Shown: positions 34,973 through 47,468 of the stretch, piece by piece
How positions within the stretch are numbered: the stretch's first letter is position 1
Layout: each line of letters begins with the position of its first letter
Source: Nymphaea colorata
Taxonomy: Eukaryota; Streptophyta; Magnoliopsida; Nymphaeales; Nymphaeaceae
NCBI RefSeq assembly: GCF_008831285.2
Contig: NC_045139.1
Coordinates: 2,674,704 to 2,738,703 of the forward strand
Reading direction: 5' to 3'
DNA: 64,000 nucleotides
Translations under genes and position numbers: made by a program
The notes under the pieces: model-generated
What the model saw: only the letters and a program-made list of their open reading frames with translations
What the model was told of the DNA's origin: nothing
Databases searched by the model: none

Positions 34973-35821
34973 GAGGCAAGCTTTCAGCATCTGCACAAAT
35001 TCTCCATGTCGGGAAGCCCGATCAACGACGAGCCATCATATCCACAGTCTCTCTCTTTCCTTCTTCTCATGCAGTTCAACGGAGGCCTCTTGTACTTGCA
35101 TGTAGATAAAAGCTTTCTGGACACCATCCACTCAGATCATTGGCTAGCTGAGCTCATAGCGGAGGAAGACAAAAGCATTGAAGATGACGAAAATTACGAC
35201 CATGACGGTGCTGAAAGTGGTGAAACTGAACAACATTTGCTCGAAACTAGATAAAAGCATTGCAAGTGAGTCAAGCGAGGAAAAGGGCAGCTTGGACAAC
35301 ATTGGTTCAGGTCCTCAGGAGTAGATAAAGGCATCGAAATGTGAGGAAGATAGAAACCCAGACAGCATTGGTGAGGAAGAAAGATTGGTCCTGAGTACTC
35401 TGCGAACTGGATAAAAGTATCGAAAGTGATGAAGGCAGAAACCTGGATGGAACCTGGACATCACGGCAGATGATGACCAATCTATCTTTAAAGCTTTAAT
35501 TCGAATCAGAGACCTTGAATGGTTCCCCACGGCTACGTTTGGGTGTAGTAGCAAGCTGATGATGATCGCAAGAAAAGAAAGATTTTTGGGAACTGATTAT
35601 GCTCAGAGGAGGACGATGATGATGATTCGTGTGTGCGTGATGGTTTCGCCCTACTTGGTGGTAAACTCTATATTACTAATAGTGGAACAGTTGAGGGCCC
35701 TTCTTCTCTTGATGTGAATTCTCTGGTCAGCATGAGTGAACATATACAGAGCAACCAACATGAAGTCCTTGAACTCGAAAAGCTAACTCCTGCCATGTTA
35801 CCTATCCACTTTAGTTCTTGA
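34973..35821 (+). pseudogene. Orphan TNL last exon
   Basis: A stand-alone copy of the family's last exon. It begins after TGTTTTTCAG at 34972 with EASFQHLHKFSMSGSPINDE, matching ANFQHLSEFSISGSRSDGE of the intact gene, and continues with GGLLYLHVDKSFLDTIH and an acidic run. The frame stops at 35254, but homology continues in other frames through 35450-35660 (WFPTATFGCSSKLM.., then the MMIRVCVMVSPYLV region matching KMHVSINGRVLL). It lies 1.6 kb downstream of the intact TNL on the same strand, with an intact-looking acceptor. It could be a leftover of a deleted tandem gene or an alternative 3' exon. Frame breaks favour a relic. Confidence 0.75.
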
Positions 35822-36480
35822 GATAGTCTGCATTTGGGGAAGCACAGTTGTGACCTAATAAAAGATATATATATATATATTCTTTAAGTTTACTAGGTGA
35901 GACAATGAGGGAGTACGAGGTGTTATTCATTTAATTGCATGGATATTGTATGACATCTAAGTTTTTTTTTTTTTTTGTCATTTCAAATGAAATCAAACAC
36001 ATGTTGAAGAAATCCAAGACTTCCTTCACAGCATTTATCTTTTCATACTTGAGATTAATCGGGTGAGGATGGTTGATGGGAGGAATCCCACCTTTTTTTT
36101 ACCAGCTCATTAGCAGAAGTGCACCCAGGAGAAACTTGAAAGAAAACTTATGGTGAGTCCCTTCGAATTTCCAGTGACAAAATGCCTGAGGAGCTAACGA
36201 AGATAGTTCAAGATTTTGTGAAGTCCACGGTAGGTAAAATTATGTCAAGTCGGCGTCAAGTTAGTGGTAAAACAAATTTACAGATTCACACAATACTGTA
36301 TTTATTCTATCTGCTATGACTGACTGGTTTATAAGGAAGAAACCAGAATGCTTACTGGTTTCGAAGTATTGTATGCATGTCTCTTAATGTAAGTACTAGA
36401 AAAAGCCTATAGAGAAACACTCTTTAAGCAGTGTGAGCATCAACTCCACTCTAACCGTGTAGTGGATTCATAAGCGGCTT
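35822..36480. other. Intergenic, nothing recognised
   Basis: Contains a short (TA)n tract at 35866-35880 and a T-run near 35962. No gene seen. Confidence 0.5.
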
Positions 36481-36489
36481 CTCTGGGTG

Positions 36490-37610
36490 AAAACTGTTGG
36501 GGTAAGGTCTGTGCTCTTTTCATCAAGAAAGAATCAAAGAATTACAGAACATTACTCAAGAAATGAACAAAGATCAAGACAACTCAACAAGGTCAACACG
36601 ATCTCGGAAATTTTAAGTGAGCATAGAGGTATCTGCTTGAGCAGGTAATTAACGACCTAAAGTAGTTGTTGGGCTCGAACCAAGAAGCCAGCAAAATCAC
36701 AGAACAGAACTTGACAAACCTTTCCCACCCCATCCTCAATGTTATCACCTTTTCCTTCCCACAAGTCCTCAGCTGATTCCAATCAGCCCTCTGAACCCAA
36801 TAAAAGGATCCAATATATACACCATTTGCTAGGTCCAGACTCAGAGCCGTTGATGCAGGAGCAGGTGAAACTTTCTTATGGACTTCCTTCTATTTAGATC
36901 CGAACCAGCATTTAAGCCTAGACTTAAACCTAAACTTGGATCAGACAAACTGAATCCAATACTATTCTTCCCATAGGCACTTTTATGGAGCCAAGAGAAT
37001 TGAAGAGTTGAGGATTACTCTTTTCCAACATAGGGAGAATGACATAGGAGCGCAAGTAGGAGAAATCTAGTTATGGACTTGGTTTTTATTTATTGCTTTC
37101 TTTTATTTGGATCCAGATCCAGGGACACCTTTTTAGTATATACATAGATGTGTTTATGTTTCATTTCTAAGCAGTCTTGAGTTGAATGAAACCCTAATAT
37201 TTTTTGCATTCCACTTTTATATAGCTATTTCCCTTCAGTTTTGGCATTATTTTCGATTTTTCATCATTAGTTTAGTCATTTGATGTCTACCAACTTGGTA
37301 TTGGAGTCATGTTCATCTTTCTCAAATTGATCACAGTGGTGCATAGTCCGAAGAAGAGTCCTAAGGGAAGGGAAAGAAGTATTCAAGATCTGATTGCTTC
37401 ATCAGGAGATTTGAAAACGGATGAGAGTAAGGCTCATCCAAATGCCGGAAAACATGAACGTTGTGAAAGAAAAGCGGCAGATGATGGCCGATTTGTTGGA
37501 AGGAATCAATGTAACATTAAATGAGCATTATCAAACCCTCAAAGGCATGCTCGAGGAAGATGCGAATAGATTCTTATAATTGGAAAAGTACTATGAAAAA
37601 GCTTATAGAA
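36490..37610 (+). mobile_element. Possible LTR-retrotransposon remnant
   Basis: TGGTATTGGAGTC at 37296-37308 differs by three bases from the copia primer-binding site TGGTATCAGAGCC and follows a T-rich LTR-like 3' end. The sequence after it is purine-rich and gag-like (ERKAADDG.. in one frame; MMADLLEGINVTLNEHYQT in another). TGTTGGGGTAAGG near 36498 could be an LTR start. No second LTR or pol domain was seen, so this is weak. Confidence 0.3.
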
Positions 37611-39066
37611 GAAAATAATGAAGCCATGGTCGAACCTGCAGGTGGCTCAAAGGCTCCGTCAAGTTGAAGCTGGTTATATATGTCTTCGTGTATGTAATTT
37701 CATGCGCCAAAGTATGATAAAAAAACTTGTGATTAATAAAAAATAATTTTTTTAAGAGTAAAGATGAAAACGATAAGATTTGAAGATTCGATAAAGGTAA
37801 AATTTGTCAATTCGTATATGCATATCGTTATGACCAACATCTTCATTTTTTTGTCTCGCTTATAACTTTATCATTATCTCATAAATATTTTATTATCTCA
37901 TAAACATTATCTCATACTTATGTTTGGCGTTATCTCACACATTTATCCATTCATTATTTCATTATCGTATATAAATCTTTTGTTATCTCATAAACATTAT
38001 ATCATACTTGTTTGTTATTTCATATATATATTTGTAATCTCATATACATGAGTATACAATGTTTGGACATAAAAATAAATATACATGTTGTTAGTTGTTA
38101 GTAGGGTCCACCCAAGCATAGCCGCCTAGGTGGCATACCTAACTTTGTCTTCCGTCAAACATTCATGATCAACCGACAATTCAAATAAAAAATGGCAAGT
38201 TCTTGGAAAATGCATGGAAAGCAAATATAGTGGATGAACAATTTTTGTCCTTTATATCTCATCATCTTTTTTATTGCATCATTGAACGGCAAGTCGTGGA
38301 AAATGCATGGAATCTAAAGATAGTGGCAGAAGAATTGTTGTTCTTTAAATCTTTTCGTATTTTTTTATTGCATTGGTGGAAATTAATGTGGGTTATGTCA
38401 TTCTCCTTTTTCATATTCCACCTTTCAATTACTAATGTAGGTAACGTGGAAAATGAGGACAAGGGCATAGCCCACTTAATGCATTAATAATGAAAAAGGC
38501 AAAAAGGACAATTGTTATGCAGTCGGAGAAGTCGTTTTCCGACCTTGATGCTTGATTCGTAGTTATCTAACTTGTACTGTAGAGTGTAGACAAAGAAAAG
38601 AGGTTTGAATCATTGGTACCAAATCTATGAAACTATGTAAAATTATTAGATTGTGACAAAAATATTTACCATATCAAAGGTAAATATACAACATTTTTTT
38701 TGTGTACTTTTTTGGAGAAAAACTAAAAGACCCCGCCTTATCGAGTTTATGGCATGAACCTTAACGAGTTTAGAATTCAAAACATGCAAACTTTGTGCCC
38801 CAATACTGATAAATATGACGCCATCTTAGTGTAAATTTTACGTGTTAACAGCAAGGTTTTTTTTTTTTCTCGTCTTTCTTAAAGCTTTTGCAACTCTGAA
38901 ACAATTTAATAATCCTTGTTTCATCAATCGCTTCTCTCTTCCATTACTGAAGTAAAACGAGAAAGGTTCTGGTTTAGTTATCAGATGGCGCTATGTTAAA
39001 ATAATAACAGAAAAATCCTGGCTAATTTCCTGGATAAAGGCTTTAGTTCTTAGACAGTCAGAGCGC
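37611..39066. other. Intergenic upstream of the second TNL
   Basis: AT-rich. Contains an ATCTCATA-rich stretch around 37870-38050 (ATTATCTCATAAA repeated with variation) and a two-copy tandem repeat near 38190-38380 (GGAAAATGCATGGAA at about 38203 and 38298, period about 96 bp). No gene. Confidence 0.55.
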
Positions 39067-39074
39067 TATATATA
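39067..39074 (+). promoter_or_regulatory. Candidate TATA box of the second TNL
   Basis: TATATATA, followed by ATCTCCAATATCCC. A start site about 30 bp downstream would fall near 39097-39105, after the ATG at 39091 and before the ATG at 39148. This supports the downstream ATG. Confidence 0.5.
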
Positions 39075-39147
39075 TCTCCAATATCCCTCTATGCGCATAC
39101 AAAAGCAATCACCGCTGCCTGCTGTGAGGTTCTTCGACGGAACAACC

Positions 39148-42100
39148 ATGGAGGGTTCTCAATTCGATGTTTTTCTCAGCTTTAGAGGTAAAGACACTCG
39201 GAAAGGATTCACCGACCACCTACACGAGGGCCTTAAGCTTCGCGGCATTTCCTCATTCATAGACAGTGAGAACTTGGAAAAGGGTGAGAAGATTGGAGAG
39301 CTGCTTGGATACATTGAAAAATCTAAAATTTGTATCCCCATCTTCTCCAATGGTTATGCTGATTCAAGGTGGTGTTTAAGAGAGCTCGCCAAAATAGTGG
39401 AGTGCAACAAAAAGGTGATTCCTGTGTTCCTTGACGTGGATCCGTCGGACGTTAAAAAACAGAGCGGTCCCTTTGCTTCGGCGTTCGAGAAACATGAATC
39501 AGAAGGGCAGCTAAAGCCTGAGGAGGTGAGAAAGTGGAGGGACGCGTTAACAGAAGTGGGGAATATCTCTGGTTTCACCCTGGAGGACACGGATGGGTAT
39601 GTGTGACTCTTCTCCCACTCTTGCGGTGCCATGATCCCTCTCTTTTTGTCTCTTTTCCTTGATCATTTTTTGTTGACGATTCATCTGTCGTGAATATCTC
39701 TATCTTTTTCAGAAATTTTGTTGGTTAAAGAATTATGTTTCAGAAACTTTGTTGGTTACTTTCGAACTTTCCCTTTTTTCCTTGGATTTTTCACCGCCAG
39801 TAGCATTTAAGGACGAAATGTGCCTGACAGTTTAGGATGTCTACTATCAAGGATCACTTATGGTCCTGCCTATGAGATTATTTCAATACATCTCTGCACA
39901 TAGGGAAACAAAAGAAGATATTATTTTCCATGGCTCCTGGAAGGCAAGTTTATGTAATACGAAAAGTGCATGTGTCCCTTCGTATTAACTCATCGTGAAT
40001 GCTTATTCTAGCTAAACATGGCAATCAACAACATCATGTTCTATCCAATGCACGTATAAGACTTAATGACAAATTTAAAATTAATAATTCACAATTTTTA
40101 GCTTATAAAATCCTAATTATATGTGAACGAATTACCATTAGACATATGCTAGCATTCACGTCGGATCCCTTATAATCCTAAAGAAACATCATAAACTCAT
40201 TTTTGTAGTATTGTGTTGCTCACAGTTTGTGATGCATGGAGCAGGCATGAAGCAAAGCTAAAGCTTGCAATCATTGAGAAAGTGTTAAGTAAACTAAACT
40301 GGAAGCCATTTTTAGTTGCAAAGCATCCAATTGGAATTGAGACTCGCGTTCAAGAAGTGAAGAAAATGTTAGAGAATGGTGACGATGATGTTCACGTTGT
40401 TGGAATCCAGGGTATGGGGGGTCTTGGAAAGACAACAATTGCCAAGGCTGTTTACAATGACTTGATCGATGTGTTTAGTGGTGCCCATTGTTTTATCTCA
40501 GATATCAGGGAAAAATCTGGAGAACCCAATGGATTGGTCACCTTAGAGAAGCAACTCTTTCGTGACATTTTCGGATGTGAAAATATTTCCTTAAGTAATG
40601 TTGCACATGGAATAAGCTTGATCAAGGAAAGAGCCAAACGTAAAAGAGTTTTGCTTGTCTTAGACGATGTTGATTCCATAGATCAAGTCGATGCATTGGC
40701 TGGTGAGAGCGATTGGTTTGGCTCAGGAAGTGTGATCATCATCACAACCAGAGATGAAAAGGTACTGCGAGCCTGCAATGTGAAACAACACAAAATTTAC
40801 AAGCCAAAAGAACTAAATGAAGCTCAGTCTCTGGAACTTTTTGCACATCACGCATTTAGGGGTAAGCTCCCACAGGGAGAATATCTACAGTTATCAAGTG
40901 AAGTTGTTGCTGCAGCTGGTGGGTTACCGTTAACGCTTGAAGTGCTGGGATCACTTTTAACTTATGACATGGATGTACAAAAATGGAAAGATATGTTAAA
41001 GAAGCTGCAAAATATCCCCCCTACCAAAGTTCGACAGAGGTTGAAGTTAAGCTATGACAGTTTGGAGGAATTAGAGCAGCAAATATTTCTTGATATTTCG
41101 TGTTTCTTTATTGGTTGGGGCAGAGAGAACGCTATTTATATGTGGGAGGACTCTGGCTGGTTCCCACATCTAGCAATTGACGTGCTTGTGCAAAAGTCTC
41201 TCATTAAGATAGATGAGAAAAGTGGACAGTTTCAGATGCATGATCAAATACGAGACATGGGGAGAGCAATAGTTCAGGGAGGAAGCCCTCGAAAGCCTCA
41301 GAAGCAGAGCAGAGTATGGATTTATCAGGACTCCTTGGATTTGCTACACCGAAAGGTTGTCATCTCTCTCTCTCTCTGTGTCTCGTGTCTATGCACTTGT
41401 TGATATGCACATACCTTTATTTGTTCACATTGCAATCATTTTTGAATAACTTTGAGTTGCATTAATGATTCACTTGGCAAACATATCTACTTATTCCTCA
41501 GAAGAACATACCACAATGAAATCATCAATTACCTTTCTTACTGGGCCACTGGGCTTGTTGATCAGAATTTTACTGGACTCAATTGATTTGAAACTTTGAA
41601 CAAATTTAGTGGCTAATTATTTGTTTATAATAGGAAACTCTAAGGAACTGCATGGGTTATGACTTCCCATGCAAACTGCTGGGAGAGAGAGGCTCCCGAT
41701 ACCATCCTTTCATTATGAAAGACTGAAAGAATTATAGAAGAAAATCAGAACAGCCGAAACTATGGCAACAAAATAATAAAACGCCAAAAAGCCTGAAGGA
41801 CAGCAAGCTTATACAACAGAAAAATGGTCCCACTCATAGCTCGAGTAAAAAGGGACACCTAATATGAACAGCTTCGCTACATCCTCATCTGGATCAGTTT
41901 CTCTGTATCTACAGCAGAAACCTCTTCCTGTTAAATATGCAAATCTTCCTCTCCTGCCATTCGCAGCTGTCGGTTCTTTGTGCTGGTGCTTATTCCATTT
42001 TAGGATCCCCAGTCAGAATAACTCTGCCACTGAGCATTGGGAACCCTCTAAAGATCGAATCAAGGAGCTGGCCTTCCTCCCATCCAATGGCACCATTTGA

Positions 42101-45100
42101 TCCTGCATATATACAGTTGCCCCCACCTGTTCTAGCAAGACAACCAATCCTCTACAATCTCATATCGGTCACACAAAAGGTTGAAATCACCCAGTCCGCG
42201 CCCCCCTCCCCCCTCCCTCAATGAAGGCCAACGAACAAACTGAATGCCCCAGGAAAACCACACCTCAATATCAGCTTTCCATTTGCTACCATTTAGCATA
42301 GCATACTAGATCTTTGACATCTTGCCAGAGACAGCAGCTTATGTCACGAGAAATTCTTTCCTCCTTATAATGAAACAGCTCATCTCTGTTCCTTCATATA
42401 CGCCAGATTTCTATCGAGGAATAGGAGGCACCAGATCTTCCTAATCCATTTCTTCTTCTTCATCTTCTTCTTATACCACCACCTGTGTAATTCTTCAAGG
42501 GAATCCAAGGGCGTGATAGCATGGTCATACTTCCTCCCCAGAAAGTTCCGCTTCCACACCTTCCAATTTCCATGCATTTCTGCACCTCAAGAAAAGGTGG
42601 AGTATACCTGTTTCCTTTCTCTTACAAAATATATATCTGTTTGCTAGATCCACCCAAAATGTTTGCACCCTGTCCAGGGTCCCCACATACAGAGTCCGTT
42701 TGGCCATCGGAATGACATAAGTTTCCATATGAAGGTTAGTCCTTCATTGACTATGTCACTGGGTCGAATCCTCCAGTAAATCTCTATGCATTTGAAAGAA
42801 TAAATGATATGCATTTTTATGGTCCCATACTAATCTATCTTCCACTTCTCTCAGCCGAGTACATCTTAAAATCTGTCTCATCCTGGGAGCATGAGCCCTT
42901 CTTAGCAGCCTGTGAGAATGCTTGTTAATAATATCTTTGACTGTGCCATTCCTGAAACCTATCAAGCCTTTGAACTGCATTGACTTTCCAAATACTTAAG
43001 TATTAGGAATAATTATTAGTGCAATCTGTAGTAGCCAGGAAACATACTGTGCAAACAAGACCACATCTTTCAGAAAAGCTCTAGGCAGGCTGATAGCTAA
43101 AAGAAAACAAAAGTGCCACGGAACAGGCCCCTGGTTTCTTAAAAATTTCAACAACTGATTGATATTTGATTAGAAGAAACTCTTACACCACCTATTAATT
43201 TTCTTTGTAGATATGGTAAGGTCCTTTCTAGAATTTGTAAACAACCATGATTTTGTTTTCCTTTTTGGTGGGTTGGCACTCAAAACATCATCCACATGGA
43301 GAAAGGTTTCAACAGATGATGTCAACCCTCCTAAGATATGATGAAAAGTTCATGAATATTTAGTTCAGCTGTCTTTTGGAGCTATCGTGCATTTATCTGA
43401 ACATCTAAGGAGATTTTTTTTTTTTTTGTGTGTTTGAGTCAGAAGGAGGACAGGTTGCTGCTATTGTGGCTGCAAAATAAAAGCATGTCCAATTTTATCA
43501 AGAACAGTGATATGGAACAGGGAAGATATTTAGTAAATACATCAAATATCTCCATCCGTAATTATTCAAAAGAATAAACTATGCTGTAATAAACTTGATG
43601 AATTTATAAGTGAAGTCGACTTTACTTTAATTTGAGGGACAATAGGCGGGAGTTTTGTACATATTTTTGTTCCGTTGTTTATGCTCGTCTGGACCAACAG
43701 ATTGTGGATGTCTCTAAGTTGACTAAAGGATGTCCTTAATTTAAATACCATAAACCGTGGCCAAAGAACCAACTAACGTTAGGGGCACTATTTGCTGAAC
43801 TACTCACCAGAGCAATTAAATGGAATTTTCATTTCATCTTTGGTTTGCCTCACCTAAGGAGGACTATCAAGGCACAGGTATCTAAGGCATAGTAGTTTCT
43901 CTTCTTTGTTCAGGTACCAGGTACTCTTGATGTTGAAGGGATGGAGATCATGCCAAACGACAAAAAGTGGTACGGGAAATGTGTTAGTGCTCAATGCTTT
44001 GAAAGAATGTGCAACCTGAGATATCTCTATGTTCAGCATGTAAACTTTCGAGGAACGTTCAGTTGTTTTCCTACAGATTTGAAATGGGTATTCTTGGATA
44101 ATTGCCACTTTGACTCACCACCATCTGATTCTGATTTTAATCTCGAGAAGGTTGTCATCCTTAACCTCCATAAAACAAACATGGCTCAAATTCTTATAAA
44201 CCAACTGAGAGTAGCGGTTAGTACTATGTGCAAGTTTTTTTTTTTTAATTCTTTTGTCATATTATGCATGACTCATTTGTACTAAACCTGAATTGCAATC
44301 ATAACATTTATTTGCAGGCCTTTGAAAAGTTGAAAACTCTCTCATTTCGTGGAGTAGAAATAAAGATGACTCCTAATTTCACGTGTCTCCCTTGCCTGGT
44401 GAACTTGACACTTGATGAATGCCCAGCATTAACTACGATTGACGAATCAATTGGGGAACTCAAGAGCTTGACTTACTTACGCGTAAGCACATGCGAGATT
44501 CTAGAAAAACTGCCAGACTCCATTTGCAGAATAAGTTCACTTAAAGTCCTTCGCTTGAAGTCCTGTTCCACACTTTCCTCTTTGCCGAAACGATTAGGGG
44601 ATCTGGAGTCCCTTGTGGAGCTGAAGATTAAGGACGCAAGCATCACTACTATTCCTGAATCAATCGCCGGACTTACAAACCTTTGTAAGTTGTCGGTGAC
44701 TCACTGTGAACAATTGAATGTGCTGCCTGATTCTATTTGTCTTTTAAGTTTGCTTGAATGCCTTAATGTTGCACATTGTTCTCGTTTGGCTTCTTTGCCA
44801 GAGCGATTAGGAGACTTGTCATCACTCGCGGAGCTTGAACTGAATCTAACAGGAATTGAGGTTCCTTATTCAGTAGGTCAACTTATAAACTTGAGGAAGC
44901 TTTCTGCGAGGTTTTGTTGGAGGGTATCAAGGTTACCTGATTCCATTTGTCAGTTAAGCTGTCTTGAAGTGCTGGATTTGGGCTTGTGCCAGAAACTTTC
45001 TTCTGTACCAGAACGGCTAGGGCACATGCAATCGTTAGAGACGCTTGACCTTTCATATTCAGGCATTCATACCATACCTAATTCAATTGGACAGCTCACC

Positions 45101-46744
45101 AACCTTCGCCGGCTGTCTTTGCAACAGTCAGACTGCTTGAGAGAACTACCTGATTCCATTTGCTGGTTAAGTTTATTGGAAGCGCTCTACCTTCAATGGT
45201 GTTTGAATTTTTCCTCTCTGCCAGAAAGATTGGGCGACATAGAGAAACTGAAGATTCTTATTCTTGACCAAACAAGAATACAGACGATACCCAACTCAGT
45301 TGGACGGCTTAAAAACCTTCGTGTGCTATCTTTGGAAGGTTGCAAGCTCCTAAAAGAAGTACCTGATTCCATTAGACAATTGAGCTCCTTACAACAACTC
45401 AACGTGTCTGGAACAACCTTAGAGGGTTTTGAGAAACACATTTCTCATCTTGCAGCCATTAATGAACTGACAGGTTCATCATTTGAATTGCTTGGCTTGA
45501 GCGATCAGTCTCGCAAAGCCATTAAGCATCTTCGCTTGGTTGATGCTACGATCGAAGAGCTGCCTGATTGTGTTGGAGGACTGGAAAGCCTGGAGAAGCT
45601 ATTGCTAGAATGTGAAATGCTCAGAGCATTACCCAACTCGATTGAGCAGCATTTTAGAAAACTTACCAAATTGGAGATTAAAAGCAAGCATCTAAAAGCT
45701 CTACCTGACTGCATTGGGTTACTCAAACGGCTCCAGGGATTGAGTCTGGAATGTGAGAACCTCAAAACCTTACCGAGCTCAATTGGGTCATTGAAGGACA
45801 TGCGGTCCTTGAAGTTGTATTGCATGAAGCTTGAAGTTCTACCTGATTCGATTGGAAGGTTGGGAAATATTGAATGTTCTTGGATTGAATCTCAAAATTT
45901 GAAAACCCTACCTAACTGGATCGAGTCACTAGGACGGGTTCAAGATCTGAGACTACACTGCGAGATCCTGGAGGCAATACCGGATTCCATTATAGGATTG
46001 AAAGAACTTCATTACTTGGAAGTCTCTTCAAGTTGTCTTAAAGTGCTACCCAACTCTATTGGGTCTTTGAAAAAGGTTCGGAAATTATTACTGAACTGCC
46101 CAAACCTCGAGAAGCTAGCCGATTCTATTGGAGAACTAGCTACTCTTTCGTCCTTGGAAGTATACTCGGATGGTCTTAAATATTTGCCCAACTCCATTGG
46201 CTTTCTGAGAAGGATTGAACGATTGATGCTAAAGTGTGAAAACCTTGAAGCTTTGCCTGTTTCCATGGAAACGCTGAAGAGTTTGACAGAATTAGAAATG
46301 TTTTGTAACAATTTCTCAGCTCTTCCTGATTTCATTGGACGATTGGAAAATCTGGTGAGCTTCTCGTTCCAGAGTAAGAACCTAAAACACTTGCGTGTAG
46401 CAACCGGGTCTTTCGCTAGACTGCAGGATCTATCATTAAGTGGTTGTCGGAAGTTGAAAGTCCTGGCAGACACCCCTATTCAGGAAACAGGTTTGGCTCA
46501 CCTCCCATCGTTACAGTCACTTCATTTGCAAGACTGCAGTAGCCTTGAGTATCTTCCGCAGCTTCCCTCTTCTCTATGCGTACTTGATGCTTCGGGATGC
46601 ACCAATTTGCGAAAAGTATCAGATGTTTCAGGCTTGAAATTTTTGAAGGCTTTGAGGTTGGGCGGCTGTAAGTGGATTGAATATGTGCCTGGCCTCGAAA
46701 ATATTGTAATCCACTTGGAAGAGCTAGTATTGCCTGGTCCTTAG
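39148..46744 (+). CDS. TIR-NBS-LRR disease-resistance protein with very long LRR (1429 aa), C-terminally truncated
   Basis: Four coding exons: 39148-39596, 40245-41355, 43914-44216, 44318-46744, in total 4290 nt. The ATG at 39148 sits in ACCATGG context; an in-frame ATG at 39091 would add 19 residues. TIR (residues ~5-145): FDVFLSFRGKDTRKGF, catalytic-type Glu in RWCLRE (E79). NB-ARC: GMGGLGKTT (206-214, K212), RVLLVLDDVDS, GLPLTL (376-381), MHD (481-483). Exon 4 is nearly all LRR, about 800 residues, with repeats of the type LPDSICQLSCLEVLDLGLC and LPNSIGSLKKVRKLLLNC. Predicted role: intracellular immune receptor using TIR NADase signalling. The reading frame ends at TAG 46742-46744, 18 codons before a CAAG|GTATGG donor in the position and phase used by its paralogues. 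The last exon is therefore lost from the protein. Confidence 0.9.
41640..43000 (-). mobile_element. LINE remnant inside the second TNL intron
   Basis: The 2.56-kb intron 41356-43913 contains minus-strand frames typical of the 3' end of a plant L1-type element. 42728-42525 reads NRYIFCKRKETGILHLFLRC then NAWKLE, matching the zf-RVT zinc-binding domain (C..C...E...HLF..C..AW..W). 42980-42756 reads DRLVWDHKNAYHLFFQM, which fits the segment preceding it. Frameshifts separate the pieces. It lies antisense to the TNL. Only the zf-RVT part (about 42380-42990) is firm; the extension to 41640 is an inference from unusual composition. Confidence 0.65.
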
Positions 46745-47468
46745 AATTTCAAGGGGTGTTGCCACCTTAGTCATGATTTCAAAAATAAAGCGTTCAAGGT
46801 ATGGAATACATGTCCTTTTTGTTTATAATTATATGAAAAAAGTTGCACCATATTTATTTAAAAACAGATTTCTAACTTATAAACAAGAAAAGAAAGCTTT
46901 GCAAATGAGGAAAAGGCCGGCTGCTCGAGAATAGTGGAGGGCACATTTGAAATTGTAAAATAGGTTGGGTTGCAACTTGCAAACCTCATATCCTCGGGCT
47001 AGCCCCTTTATCAAATGGATTTTTTTTGTTTTTTCTTTGTGGGGAAAGGGAAGTGGTTTGTTATAAGATGCTCCATTGATGATCATATTCTTTGTTCCAG
47101 GAGATAGCTTTTGAAAATTTGAGAAGCTTCGGAATGTCAGGCTTCCTGCAGAGAGGCACAGCGACAGGACAGCAGCAGCTATACACTTTATGCTCCCAAG
47201 ATTGCCATTTCGTAGGTTGGTCAGAGCACGTCTAAAATTGAGGCTACTAGAGGTTTTGTCACCCGTCTACACAGCCATCTTGGCTGATGACGTTATTGTC
47301 TTTGAGAAACAAACAGGCGGGTGCAGCGAGGTGGAATTCAACTTGAAAGAGGTGAGTATCTTGAACATAGGGGACGGAGAGGAGGAGCATTGCTATACAT
47401 TGCAGGTGACGACAGATGTGTCCGAACTGCACGATGCTTGGGCAGTGCTCTACACGGATATACTGTAG
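46745..47468 (+). pseudogene. Lost C-terminal coding sequence of the second TNL
   Basis: After the TAG at 46742 the frame stays open for 18 codons (NFKGCCHLSHDF..AFK) to the donor AAG|GTATGG at 46798. At 47101, after TTTGTTCCAG, an exon begins EIAFENLRSFGMSG, matching the start of the last exon in the paralogues (ANFQHLSEFSISG). That frame stops at 47235. The rest of the exon is open in another frame from 47190 to 47468 (RLKLRLLEVLSPVYTAIL and following), so a one-base frameshift near 47190 is likely. Both lesions place this sequence in the present 3' UTR. Confidence 0.75.
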
